Assembly (NCBI RefSeq): GCF_007097365.1
Contig: NZ_VJZR01000017.1
Span: 1-64,000 of the forward strand
Direction: 5' to 3'
DNA from: Flavobacterium franklandianum
GTDB taxonomy: Bacteria > Bacteroidota > Bacteroidia > Flavobacteriales > Flavobacteriaceae
DNA length: 64,000 nucleotides
Shown one piece after another: positions 49,862 to 58,321 of the stretch; within the stretch, counting starts at the first letter, position 1; each line of letters begins with the position of its first letter. The notes beneath the pieces are model-generated. The model did no database searches, was not told where the DNA came from, and was given only the letters and a program-made list of their open reading frames with translations. The position numbers were made by a program, and so were the translations under genes.

Positions 49862-50812
49862 TTATTTTTTGATTAATCCCAAATCAACCAATCTTTCGTA
49901 CAAGTAATCTCCGGCTGTAATGTCATCGAATTTCTTTGGGTTTTCAGCATCAATGCAATTTTCCAAACAATCTAATTTCATATCACTCACGGGATGCATA
50001 AAAAACGGAATAGAGTAACGAGATGTTCCCCATAATTCTCTTGGTGGATTCACCACTTGATGAATGGTTGATTTTAATTTATTGTTGGTGTGACGCGACA
50101 ACATATCACCCACATTTATCACCAATTCGTCAGGTAGTGCAATGGCGTCAATCCAATCGCCATCGTGATTTTGAACTTGCAAACCACGACCTTGAGCGCC
50201 CATCAAAAGGGTTATTAAATTGATGTCGCCGTGAGCTGCGGCACGAATGGCATTTTCGGGTTCAGAAGTAATGGGCGGATAGTGAATAGGACGCAAAATA
50301 GAGTTTCCGTCTTTGGCATATTCATCAAAATAAAACTCATTTAAACCAAGGTGTAAAGCTAAAGCTCTCAATATATAAATACCTGTTTTTTCAAGCATTT
50401 GGTAGGCTTCTTTTCCAACAACATTAAACCGTGGCAGTTCATTTACTTCCACATTATCGGGATATTCCGAGGCGTATTTCGAGTCTTTTTCAACATATTG
50501 GCCAAAGTGCCAAAACTCTTTCAAATCGCCTTCTTTTCGGCCTTTGGCATGTTCTTTTCCAAAAGAAACATAACCTCTTTGACCACCAATACCTGGGATT
50601 TCATAACTGTGTTTAGTTTCTAAAGGCAAAGCGAAAAAATTTCTAATTTCACTATACAATTTTTCGACTAATTGGTCGTCTAAAAAATGCCCTTTTAAGG
50701 CAACGAATCCAATTTCTTCAAAAGCACTTCCGATTTCATTTACAAATTTTTGTTTACGTTTCGGGTCGTCCGAAAGGAAATCACGCAAGTCAACACTAGG
50801 AATGTTTTGCAT
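49862..50812 (-). CDS. Isopenicillin-N-synthase-like 2OG-Fe(II) oxygenase
   Basis: The 316-residue protein (ATG at 50812; the earlier 14 codons to 50854 are an unsupported extension) has the double-stranded beta-helix oxygenase fold. The iron ligands are in RAAAHGDINLITLL (HxD) and the distal His in NNKLKSTIHQVVNPP. DLSxxDP-type N-terminal region VDLRDFLSDDPKRKQ and QRGYVSFGKEHAKG (substrate and cofactor region) follow. Substrate is unknown. Relatives in Bacteroidota are numerous and poorly characterised. Confidence 0.9.
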   Translation of the reverse strand: MQNIPSVDLRDFLSDDPKRKQKFVNEIGSAFEEIGFVALKGHFLDDQLVEKLYSEIRNFFALPLETKHSYEIPGIGGQRGYVSFGKEHAKGRKEGDLKEFWHFGQYVEKDSKYASEYPDNVEVNELPRFNVVGKEAYQMLEKTGIYILRALALHLGLNEFYFDEYAKDGNSILRPIHYPPITSEPENAIRAAAHGDINLITLLMGAQGRGLQVQNHDGDWIDAIALPDELVINVGDMLSRHTNNKLKSTIHQVVNPPRELWGTSRYSIPFFMHPVSDMKLDCLENCIDAENPKKFDDITAGDYLYERLVDLGLIKK

Positions 50813-51058
50813 ATTTATTTTTTTAAAATAATTGAATAAGCGATTACTTATCATTACAAATGTAGAAAATATTTTTATGAAAGTTTTATTATCTTAATTA
50901 GGGTTCAAAACTATTTTATTTATTAGCTTTGTTTTAAATTGATAATTTAAAGAAATTTATTTTTTAAATTTCTTTATTTTCATAATAGTGTGCAGTAATC
51001 AACTATTATTGAGTTGGAGCTGTAGATTTAAATTTATAAACATCTAATTTATTTAAGT

Positions 51059-51364
51059 ATGGTAGTACAGTATCGAGGTAAGCAAAATGGAATTCCGACC
51101 ACATTTACAATACGAATCATCGGAAACAATCTTTCGAAAAGTAGTTCAAATTATCAATTGCATTTATTGGTTGGCGACAAGCAAATCCCTACTTTTACAA
51201 CACTGATTCATCAGAGTTTGTCTAATTGTTTAAAAGAAATTTATTTGTTCAGAAAACACAATAAAATTTCGTTTGAAGCTTCTTCCGAAAAAATTATTTC
51301 TGAATACGTTCCTTATGATTTGGTTTTATATAATTATCAAAAAAACTTTTTGTTTATGGCATAA
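51059..51364 (+). CDS. Hypothetical 101-residue protein
   Basis: I do not recognise this family. The protein is beta-rich in the N-terminal half (VVQYRGKQNGIPTTFTIRII), has no cysteine pattern or signal peptide, and ends in a hydrophobic Tyr/Leu-rich segment. The coding frame has a normal bacterial start and is followed by a strong terminator, which supports that it is a real gene. It is alone between the oxygenase and the lipoprotein gene. Confidence 0.6.
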   Translation: MVVQYRGKQNGIPTTFTIRIIGNNLSKSSSNYQLHLLVGDKQIPTFTTLIHQSLSNCLKEIYLFRKHNKISFEASSEKIISEYVPYDLVLYNYQKNFLFMA

Positions 51365-51382
51365 GTTTTTCTTTATTGAATT

Positions 51383-51420
51383 AAAAAATTCGTTCCGATT
51401 TTATCAGGACGAATTTTTTT
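51383..51420 (+). terminator. Terminator of the 101-residue protein gene
   Basis: AAAAAATTCGT (51383-51393) pairs with ACGAATTTTTTT (51409-51420), A and T runs on both sides, so it may also serve the convergent lipoprotein gene. Confidence 0.85.
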
Positions 51421-51434
51421 TTCTGAATTGGGTT

Positions 51435-51929
51435 TTATTTTGAAGGAATTGGCAGATCCGAATTATAGCAATCTCTAAACATTCTCCATTTACCATTTTC
51501 CATTTTGAAAAGTTCTATTGATTTTCCCGAATCTAGTATTTTCCCATCCTTATCCGAAAATGCCCATTCTTCTTCTGCGGCCATTAGATTTTCATTGCCC
51601 CAAATTTCAACAGTTTTCATTGTGAAAGTTGGCATTCCAGATTTAATCCAACTGCCAAAAAGTTTTTTAATTGCAGGTCTTCCAATTATGGATTTTTCAT
51701 TAGGTCCCATCATTTTGGCATCGGTAGTGTAGCAATTTGCAACGGTAGTAGAGTCGCCTTTGTTTATCGCTATAACAAATGTTTGACCAGCAGCTTCTAT
51801 AGCCGCTTTTGCTTCGTCAAAATTAAATGTGGTTTTAACTTCATTTGTGGTAACTGTTTCTTTTTTGCAACTGATGGTTACAAAAATTAAAGCAACTAAA
51901 AGTACTTTGATTAGATTCGTTTTTTTCAT
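51435..51929 (-). CDS. SnoaL/DUF4440-like lipoprotein
   Basis: The 164-residue protein has a lipoprotein signal (VLLVALIFVTISC, Cys at about 21), then a nuclear-transport-factor-2 fold: AIEAAGQTFVIAINKGDSTTVANCYTTDA (helices), IGRPAIKKLFGSW and the strands FTMKTVEIWGNENLMAAEEEWAF, with GKSIELFKMENGKWRMFRD. It belongs to the SnoaL/DUF4440 group, whose members often bind small molecules. It is probably anchored in the outer or inner membrane. Confidence 0.88.
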   Translation of the reverse strand: MKKTNLIKVLLVALIFVTISCKKETVTTNEVKTTFNFDEAKAAIEAAGQTFVIAINKGDSTTVANCYTTDAKMMGPNEKSIIGRPAIKKLFGSWIKSGMPTFTMKTVEIWGNENLMAAEEEWAFSDKDGKILDSGKSIELFKMENGKWRMFRDCYNSDLPIPSK

Positions 51930-52156
51930 GATAAAAAGTTTTTGATTAATAAATTGAATAGTTAATAGAAATCTTTTTGATTCTTTTGAATCTCAAAAAA
52001 ATTATATTTATTATAAAACTAAATTTGCAATATGAAATAACGTGTAGAATTGAAAAAAAAACAGGGTAATTAACTAGCTTAAAAGGGTTTAATGACTATT
52101 TAAACTATATCAAATATACTAAATTATATATTATCTTCATTATATTTTTAACAAAA

Positions 52157-52186
52157 AAATCCGTTCTGTTTTCACAAAACGGATTT
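52157..52186 (-). terminator. Terminator of lpd
   Basis: AAATCCGTT (52157-52165) pairs with AACGGATTT (52178-52186), a 9-bp stem with a 12-base loop. On the minus strand it is followed by a T run. Confidence 0.85.
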
Positions 52187-52200
52187 CTATACTTCTAAAT

Positions 52201-52239
52201 TCTAACCTCTAACCTCTAACTTCTAACCTCTAACCTCGT
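52201..52239. repeat. CTAACCT tandem word tract
   Basis: Several consecutive copies of TTCTAACCTCTAACCTC, a simple sequence with a 7 to 8-base period, between the lpd terminator and its stop codon. Confidence 0.7.
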
Positions 52240-52241
52240 CC

Positions 52242-53630
52242 CTACAAATGAATTACTTCACCATAAGCATCAGCAACAGCTTCCATAACGGCTTCGCTCA
52301 TTGTTGGGTGAGGGTGAATTGATTTAAGGATTTCGTGTCCTGTTGTTTCTAGTTTACGAGCGACAACTGCTTCAGCAATCATATCCGTAACTCCAGCACC
52401 AATCATATGACAACCCAACCATTCGCCGTATTTGGCGTCAAAAATCACTTTTACAAAACCATCAGAATTTCCAGAAGCTTGCGCTTTTCCAGAAGCTGAG
52501 AAAGGGAATTTACCCACTTTTATTTCGTATCCTAATTCTAAAGCTTTCTTTTCAGTCAAACCTACAGAAGCAATTTCTGGTGTTGCATAAGTACAACCTG
52601 GAACGTTTCCGTAATCGATAGGATCTACGTGAAGACCAGCAATTTTCTCTACACAGTTAATTCCTTCGGCAGAAGCAACGTGTGCCAAAGCTTGTCCTGG
52701 AGTAACGTCTCCAATGGCATAATATCCGGGAATATTGGTTTGGTTGTAAGCGTTTACCAAGATTTTATCACGGTCAACAGCGATACCTACTTCTTCTAAT
52801 CCGATGTTTTCGATGTTGGTTTTGATTCCAACGGCTGACAATAAAATGTCAGCTTCTAAAACTTCTTCTCCTTTAGCTGTTTTTACATAAGCTTTTACGC
52901 CTGCGCCGCTTGTATCAATTCTTTCTACAGAAGAATTTACCATTACATTAATTCCTGATTTTTTCAAAGATTTTTCCATTTGTTTAGAAATATCCTCGTC
53001 TTCAACGGGCACTACGTTTGGCATAAATTCTACAATAGTAACTTCCGTTCCCATAGAGTTGTAGAAATGAGCAAATTCGACTCCAATAGCTCCAGAACCT
53101 ACAACAATCATCTTTTTTGGTTGAGTAGGCAAAGACATTGCTTGGCGATATCCAATTACTTTTACTCCGTCCTGTGGCAAGTTTGGCAACTCACGAGAAC
53201 GTGCACCAGTAGCAATAATAATATGGTCGGCACTGTATTCAGTAACTTTTTCGTCTTTATCCGTTACATCTATTTTTTTACCCGGTTTTAGTTTTCCAAA
53301 ACCATAGATAACGTCAATTTTATTTTTTTTCATCAAGAAAGTAACTCCTTTGCTCATTCCTGAAGCCACATTACGGCTACGTTGAATAACAGCTGGAAAA
53401 TCTTTATCGAAAGAAGAAATAGTCAATCCATAATCAGAAGCGTGTTTTAAGTAATCAAAAACCTGTGCTGATTTTAATAATGCTTTCGTTGGGATACAAC
53501 CCCAATTCAAGCAGATACCACCAAGGCTTTCTTTTTCGATTACGGCCACTTTAAAGCCTAATTGTGATGCTCTAATGGCAGTTACATATCCGCCTGGGCC
53601 ACTTCCTAAAACTATAATATCGTATTTCAT
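52242..53630 (-). CDS. lpd: Dihydrolipoyl dehydrogenase
   Basis: The 462-residue flavoprotein (ATG 53630, preferred over an extension to 53672 that reads through the repeat) reoxidises the lipoyl group of 2-oxoacid dehydrogenase complexes. FAD motif IIVLGSGPGGYVTAI; redox disulfide GGICLNWGCIPTKALL; NAD motif MIVVGSGAIGVEFAHFY; YAIGDVTPGQALAHVAS; and the active His-Glu pair in HPHPTMSEAVMEAV. Complete and normal in length. A tandem repeat of about 235 bases lies immediately upstream of the start and forms the leader or promoter region. Confidence 0.97.
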   Translation of the reverse strand: MKYDIIVLGSGPGGYVTAIRASQLGFKVAVIEKESLGGICLNWGCIPTKALLKSAQVFDYLKHASDYGLTISSFDKDFPAVIQRSRNVASGMSKGVTFLMKKNKIDVIYGFGKLKPGKKIDVTDKDEKVTEYSADHIIIATGARSRELPNLPQDGVKVIGYRQAMSLPTQPKKMIVVGSGAIGVEFAHFYNSMGTEVTIVEFMPNVVPVEDEDISKQMEKSLKKSGINVMVNSSVERIDTSGAGVKAYVKTAKGEEVLEADILLSAVGIKTNIENIGLEEVGIAVDRDKILVNAYNQTNIPGYYAIGDVTPGQALAHVASAEGINCVEKIAGLHVDPIDYGNVPGCTYATPEIASVGLTEKKALELGYEIKVGKFPFSASGKAQASGNSDGFVKVIFDAKYGEWLGCHMIGAGVTDMIAEAVVARKLETTGHEILKSIHPHPTMSEAVMEAVADAYGEVIHL

Positions 53631-53633
53631 TTT

Positions 53634-53867
53634 TTCGTGTTTATTTAAATTATGGTAAAAATGCAGTCGCAAAAGCTCGTGTCATTTTTTATGTGTTTAT
53701 TTTTTTAGTTATAAAAATGCAGTCGCAAAAGCTCGTGTCATTTTTTATGTGTTTATTTTTTTAGTTGTAAAAATGCAGTCGCAAAAGCTCGTGTCATTTT
53801 TTCGTGTTTATTTAAATTATGGTAAAAATTCAGTTGCAAAAGCTCGTGTCATTTTTGTATGTGTTAT
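53634..53867. repeat. Four-copy 56-bp tandem repeat upstream of lpd
   Basis: The word GCAGTCGCAAAAGCTCGTGT recurs at a period of 56, 56 and 55 bases (anchors at 53661, 53717, 53773 and 53828; the last is diverged). The outer copies share a longer context, CGTGTTTATTTAAATTATGG, at 53636 and 53803. The array starts within a few bases of the lpd start, so it can carry its promoter and 5' leader. No coding frame is suggested. Confidence 0.88.
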
Positions 53868-53984
53868 CAAAATTAATTTCAGTTGGCAAAATTAAGGATT
53901 TATTTTAAAAAACTTGAAGTGTTTTGTATGTTTATGTGTTTATTTCTATAAAACGGCACGGCTTATTTGAAATCTTGAGTTTTT

Positions 53985-54150
53985 ATCATCCAATGTGTTT
54001 TAGCCCAGATAGAAATGGAAGCATTTTGAGAACAAATCACATTTTTTCTTGATGAAAAAGAGCGACCAAAGGAAGCTCCTTTTTAGTCTTAGAAAAAAGT
54101 GATTTGTTGAAAAAATGGTGGAGTGAATAGCTGGAAAATGCTCCTAAAAA
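53985..54150. repeat. Structured repeat-like element between lpd and ABC exporter
   Basis: The outer arms AGCATTTT (near 54020) and AAAATGCT (near 54135) are complementary. Inside, ACAAATCAC and GTGATTTGT are exact complements, with AGAAAAAA-type runs. The innermost part holds AGAGCGACCAAAGGAAGCTC. The left edge TAGCCCAGATAGAAATGGAAG resembles a common flavobacterial repeat edge I recall (AGCCC.GATAG). It lies downstream of the ABC exporter stop and upstream of lpd. Confidence 0.5.
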
Positions 54151-54155
54151 TAGAA

Positions 54156-55910
54156 TTAAATCTCAGTAACAAACTGTGAATCATATAGATTTTTGTAATA
54201 ACCTCCTGTTTTTTCTAATAATTCTTGATGCGTTCCTTGCTCGACAATCAAACCTTTGTCCATTACCACAATTTTGTCGGCTTTGAGAATGGTTGCCAAT
54301 CGATGGGCAATTACGATGGAAGTTCTGCCTTTAGTAATCGTTTCGGTTGCTTTTTGAATTAATTCCTCTGAATAGGTATCAATCGAAGAAGTCGCTTCGT
54401 CCAGAATAAGTATGCTCGGATTACTGACATAAGCACGCAGAAATGCTATCAATTGACGTTGTCCTGAGGACAGCATTACGCCACGTTCTTTCACGTCGAA
54501 ATCGTAATTATCGGGTAAACTCATAATAAATTTGTGAACGCCAATTTTCTTGGCCGCAGCTAAAACCTGTTCCCGAGAAATATCAGGATTGTTCAGCGTA
54601 ATGTTATTGAAAATGGTATCAGCAAAAAGAAAAACGTCCTGTAAAACCACGGCAATTTGCTTTCGCAAAGAGCTCAAAGTATAGTTTTCGATGTTGTGTC
54701 CATCAATACAAATGGTTCCGCTGTTGATTTCGTAAAAACGGTTCAGTAAGTTGATAATCGTCGATTTCCCTGCTCCTGTTGCTCCAACAATAGCTATTGT
54801 TTTACCAGCTTTTACGTCTAAATCGATGCCTTTTATCACATATTCATTGGCAATGTAACCAAAATGAACTTCCTTGAATTGTATGTTTCCTTTGAAAATT
54901 GGAGCTTCGATAGTTCCTGTATCTTGAATTTGGTCTTGAGTATCAAGAATGTCAAAAACACGATTGGCGGCAATCATCCCCAATTGCATTTCGTTGAATT
55001 TATCTGCAATTTGGCGCAATGGATTGAACAACATTCCGATGAACATGGTATAAGAAAATAAATCTCCAAAAGTGGTAAATTGATCTCCATTCAATATTTT
55101 AATTCCTCCGTAAAGCACAACAAAACCTAGCGTTAATGATGAAATTATATCGGCAATTGGGAAGAAGATAGAGTTGTATAAAATTGTTTTTATCCAGGCT
55201 TTATTGTGTTTTTCGTTGATGGTTTTGAATTTTTCGAATTCAATATCTTCTCTATGAAATAATTGAACAATTTTCATCCCTGTAACGCGTTCTTGAACGA
55301 AAGAGTTTAAATTGGCAATCTGTGTTCGTACTTCTTCGAAAGCGATTTGCATTTTCTTTTGAAAAATTCGAGTGAAGAAAACTAAAATAGGTATGGCAAC
55401 AAGTACAATCCAAGTCAGTTTCCAGTTCATATAAAACATAAAAACTAGCACGACAAACATTTTCATCAAGTCACTTATTATCATAAATAATCCTTGGCTA
55501 AAAATTCGGGCTATGGCTTCAATGTCAGAAACAGAACGGGTTACGAGTTGTCCGACTGGCACATTGTCAAAATATTTCATTTTGAAGCTTAGAATGTGTT
55601 TGAACATTTTAGTTCGAATATCTTTTACGATATCTTGACCAAGCCAGTTCGCCCAATACACGAAGAAAAATTGCGAAAAAACTTCCAATAACAGCACGAA
55701 ACCCATCAAGCTTACGTATAGCATAAGTCCAAATTGATCGTGTGTTTTTATGTATCCATCCACAGTTTGTTTTAATAAATAGGGACGCAATGCTGCAAAA
55801 ACTGACAGCGAAATAGCGAATGCCACAACGAAATTAAATCGTGATTGATAGGGTTTAGTATATTTTAATATTCTTTTGAATAATCGGGTATCGAATGCTT
55901 TTGCTTTCAT
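54156..55910 (-). CDS. ABC exporter, fused permease and ATPase (MdlB type)
   Basis: The 584-residue half-transporter has a six-helix membrane domain (residues ~20-320) and an ATPase domain with Walker A VGATGAGKSTIINLL, the signature MLSSGQRQLIAFLRAYV, Walker B ILILDEATSSID and VIAHRLAT. The LSSGQ form of the signature is typical of the MdlB-like group, different from LSGGQ of the gene at 32975. The substrate is unknown. It lies between truA and the repeat-rich lpd upstream region, on the same strand as both. Confidence 0.92.
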   Translation of the reverse strand: MKAKAFDTRLFKRILKYTKPYQSRFNFVVAFAISLSVFAALRPYLLKQTVDGYIKTHDQFGLMLYVSLMGFVLLLEVFSQFFFVYWANWLGQDIVKDIRTKMFKHILSFKMKYFDNVPVGQLVTRSVSDIEAIARIFSQGLFMIISDLMKMFVVLVFMFYMNWKLTWIVLVAIPILVFFTRIFQKKMQIAFEEVRTQIANLNSFVQERVTGMKIVQLFHREDIEFEKFKTINEKHNKAWIKTILYNSIFFPIADIISSLTLGFVVLYGGIKILNGDQFTTFGDLFSYTMFIGMLFNPLRQIADKFNEMQLGMIAANRVFDILDTQDQIQDTGTIEAPIFKGNIQFKEVHFGYIANEYVIKGIDLDVKAGKTIAIVGATGAGKSTIINLLNRFYEINSGTICIDGHNIENYTLSSLRKQIAVVLQDVFLFADTIFNNITLNNPDISREQVLAAAKKIGVHKFIMSLPDNYDFDVKERGVMLSSGQRQLIAFLRAYVSNPSILILDEATSSIDTYSEELIQKATETITKGRTSIVIAHRLATILKADKIVVMDKGLIVEQGTHQELLEKTGGYYKNLYDSQFVTEI

Positions 55911-55916
55911 AATTTT

Positions 55917-56070
55917 AGATGGCAGATTTCAGGTTGCAGATAACAAAATTCTATATCTGTAATCAAAAACCTTTCGCTGCTTTATAAACTAATTTATTTC
56001 TTTAACGTATTAATTTTTATATAATTTTCAATTTCATTATCTATTTCAACCGGAAACCTGCAACCTGTAA
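55917..56070. repeat. CAGGTTGCAG word-repeat intergenic region
   Basis: The left end has CAGATTTCAGGTTGCAG and the right end has the complementary CCTGCAACCTGTAACCTG. CAGGTTGCAG near 55930 and CTGCAACCTG near 56057 pair at a distance of about 115 bases. AT-rich filler lies between. The gap also holds the promoter of the ABC exporter. Confidence 0.55.
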
Positions 56071-56081
56071 CCTGTCACCTT

Positions 56082-56816
56082 TTATAAGTATTCGTAATCA
56101 ATTTTTGTCAAATACAATCCGTGTGCTGGAACTGAAAATCCGGCTTCACTTCGGTTTTTACTTGCTATAATGTTGTTGAAATCTAATAAGGTGATTTTGT
56201 GCAAACCTACATAAACTAAAGTTCCCACAATAGCTCGAACCATATTTCTCAAAAAACGATTGGCTGAAATGGTAAATATAAGGGTATTCTTTTCTTGTGT
56301 CCAATGGGCTTCAAAAATAGTACAATCGAAAGTGTTTACATCGGTATTTACTTTAGAAAAACATTGAAAATCTGTATGATTAAATAATAATTTTGAGGCT
56401 TGGTTCATTAAATCAAGGTCTAATTTTTGGTGATAATACCAACTTTCATCTTGCAAAAAAACATCTTTAAAAGTATTGATATGGTATTCATACGTTCTTT
56501 TGGTTGCGTCAAAGCGTGCGTGAGCCTCCTGGTGAACGGGAATTATATCATAAATCACAATGTCTTTGGGTAAATAGGAATTGAGTTTGTGTACTAAACT
56601 TTGAATCTCAAATGGATTTTCAAAATCAAAATGAGCATACATTTCTTTGGCGTGAACTCCAGTGTCAGTGCGTCCAGCTCCCATAAGATTGATCTCGGAA
56701 TTTAATATAACTGAAACCGCTTTATTCAATGTTTCCTGCACGGAAGAAGCATTGGGTTGGCATTGCCATCCGTGATAATTGGTTCCGTTGTATGCTAGTT
56801 TTATAAAATACCTCAA
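56082..56816 (-). CDS. truA: tRNA pseudouridine synthase A
   Basis: The 244-residue enzyme isomerises U38-U40 of the tRNA anticodon arm. The catalytic Asp is D51 in GAGRTDTGVHAKEM. Other motifs are YNGTNYHGWQCQP, RFDATKRTYEYHI, and FLRNMVRAIVGTLVYVG. Length is typical (~250). It precedes the ABC exporter on the same strand, 171 bases upstream of its start, across a word-repeat intergenic region. Confidence 0.96.
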   Translation of the reverse strand: MRYFIKLAYNGTNYHGWQCQPNASSVQETLNKAVSVILNSEINLMGAGRTDTGVHAKEMYAHFDFENPFEIQSLVHKLNSYLPKDIVIYDIIPVHQEAHARFDATKRTYEYHINTFKDVFLQDESWYYHQKLDLDLMNQASKLLFNHTDFQCFSKVNTDVNTFDCTIFEAHWTQEKNTLIFTISANRFLRNMVRAIVGTLVYVGLHKITLLDFNNIIASKNRSEAGFSVPAHGLYLTKIDYEYL

Positions 56817-57064
56817 GATTAGATTTCAGATTACTTCGTCAGTTCGCTATCGCTCGTGCCAGATTTCAGATTTCAGATTTCAGATTCTGAAAGAAACCAG
56901 ATTATACATTTTGAAGGGCAAATTTACAAAGATTTAAGTTGATTATAACTTTAAAATTTTCCCAAAACTGAAATTAAAAATAGTTAATCTTTCATCATAA
57001 ATAATAACTTTGTCGCTTCGCTAAAAAAGAGGATGAGATGCACCCGTTCCTCACAAAGACAAAA
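56817..57064. other. Divergent intergenic region with CAGATTTCAG repeats
   Basis: 248 bases between truA and the phosphodiesterase. Contains a tandem of CAGATTTCAGATTTCAG near 56861-56883 and the interspersed word GTCAGTTCGCTATCGCTCGT at 56839, which recurs in similar form at 61510. A TAACTTTG box (57004-57011) before the phosphodiesterase may be its -7 element. Confidence 0.6.
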
Positions 57065-57559
57065 ATGAAAAAAATTCTCCTTCTATCTGATACACACAGT
57101 CATATTGACGATACTATTTTAAAATATGTGGCACAAGCTGACGAAGTTTGGCACGCTGGTGATATTGGCGATTTAATCGTGACTGATACTATAAAAAAAA
57201 TAAAACCATTGCGAGGTGTTTACGGCAATATTGATGATGATAAAGCCAGAATGGAATTTCCGTTACACAACCGTTTTATGTGCGAAGGTGTCGATGTTTG
57301 GATCACTCATATCGGCGGGTATCCCGGTAAATACAATCCAAATATTAAAGTTGAAATGACTGCAAATCCTCCAAAGTTATTTATTTGTGGACATTCACAT
57401 ATTCTAAAAGTGATTTTCGACAAAAAACACAATCTTTTGCATTTGAATCCCGGAGCTGCTGGGAAAAGCGGTTTTCATCAAGTGAGAACGATGTTACGTT
57501 TTGTAATCGATGGTGACAAAATAAAAGACTTGGAGATTATTGAAATAGGAAAAAAGTAG
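57065..57559 (+). CDS. YfcE/MJ0936-type metallophosphoesterase
   Basis: The 164-residue protein (ATG at 57065; earlier codons to 57038 are not like the family N-terminus) has the calcineurin-like metal motifs: LLLSDTHSHIDD (D and H), VWHAGDIGDL (D, N-less form), GVYGNIDDDKARM (GN), THIGGYPG and FICGHSHILKV (GHSH). This places it among YfcE/MJ0936-type phosphodiesterases. The natural substrate is unknown. It is alone, convergent with the DUF4293 gene, across a hairpin and terminator. Confidence 0.9.
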   Translation: MKKILLLSDTHSHIDDTILKYVAQADEVWHAGDIGDLIVTDTIKKIKPLRGVYGNIDDDKARMEFPLHNRFMCEGVDVWITHIGGYPGKYNPNIKVEMTANPPKLFICGHSHILKVIFDKKHNLLHLNPGAAGKSGFHQVRTMLRFVIDGDKIKDLEIIEIGKK

Positions 57560-57636
57560 TGTTCAGTGATTAGTTTTTAGTAATCAGTTGGCTTTGTAAT
57601 ATAAAAAAATAACGACTTTTTTTCCAGTTTCGGCTC

Positions 57637-57653
57637 CCTCTCCTTCGGAGAGG
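57637..57653. repeat. CCTCTCCTTCGGAGAGG palindrome element
   Basis: A 7-bp perfect inverted repeat around TTC, followed by TTTGGGGTGAGG. This is the kind of short hairpin element found in many Bacteroidota genomes, as I recall. It sits between the phosphodiesterase gene and the DUF4293 terminator. Confidence 0.6.
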
Positions 57654-57670
57654 TTTGGGGTGAGGAACAA

Positions 57671-57700
57671 AAAAACCCGAACTGTTACATTCGGGTTTCC
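57671..57700 (-). terminator. Terminator of the DUF4293 gene
   Basis: AAACCCGAA (57673-57681) pairs with TTCGGGTTT (57690-57698), a 9-bp stem with an 8-base loop, T run on the minus strand side. Confidence 0.85.
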
Positions 57701-57728
57701 TTCGCACTAATAAACTAAGATTATAGGA

Positions 57729-58142
57729 TTATCTCAATCTGTCCACAGATTTTACAAGATCTTCGTCCTTTTTGATGGCCTTGTTAGCTAAGACTAACAA
57801 CACGATAGCAACAATAGGTAAAAACATCCCAATACCTTTCTCAGAAACCGCTGGGGTTTCTCCAGATACATTTAGCGAACGATAAACAAACAAGCCTAAT
57901 AAAATTAAATTTAAAATTATATTCAATCTGCCCAAAACAAATTGATTTTGTCTTTTTTTATACGAAATGATACTCACTATGGTCAATGTTGTACTTAAAC
58001 CAAGCAGTGCAACATACACCTGATTTTGCATAAATACATATTCTTTGCCATTAGCCATAGTCCAAAGCGGAAGGAAAAATGGTAAAATTCCTGTTGCCAC
58101 AAAGGCTAGAAGTAAATATATGGTCTGAATTCTTTGTAACAT
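57729..58142 (-). CDS. DUF4293 family membrane protein
   Basis: The 137-residue integral membrane protein has four hydrophobic helices (about residues 5-25, 38-60, 70-92 and 107-125). The start MLQRIQTIYLLLAF and the fourth helix GMFLPIVAIVLLVLANKAIKKDE are like the family DUF4293 of Bacteroidota. Function unknown. It lies upstream of rho on the other strand, with a 179-base divergent promoter region. Confidence 0.88.
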   Translation of the reverse strand: MLQRIQTIYLLLAFVATGILPFFLPLWTMANGKEYVFMQNQVYVALLGLSTTLTIVSIISYKKRQNQFVLGRLNIILNLILLGLFVYRSLNVSGETPAVSEKGIGMFLPIVAIVLLVLANKAIKKDEDLVKSVDRLR

Positions 58143-58321
58143 TGTCTTAAATTGTTTGACAAAAATATATTTTCTTTTTAATAAATACTATTGTAGATTA
58201 AAATTTATTCGTAATATTGCATAACAAATCCGTAAGTACTTCATTCTTCGGTCAATTCAAAATCAAATTTTACTACACACTTTTATAGTATTCCCAAATT
58301 ATTTAAAATCACAGAACATTT

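Larger units (their letters stand above)
51930..52241. other. Intergenic region between lipoprotein and lpd
   Basis: 312 bases, AT-rich. It holds the promoter side of the lipoprotein gene, the terminator of lpd at 52157-52186 and a tandem of the word CTAACCTCTAAC at 52201-52239. No gene is seen. Confidence 0.6.

Noticed and set aside
52242..53672. lpd start at 53672
   Set aside because: The added 14 residues read through the repeat array and are unlike any family N-terminus; the ATG at 53630 begins with the FAD motif.
53634..53867. CRISPR array upstream of lpd
   Set aside because: The 56-base units are repeated nearly whole, without unique spacers, so it is a tandem repeat.
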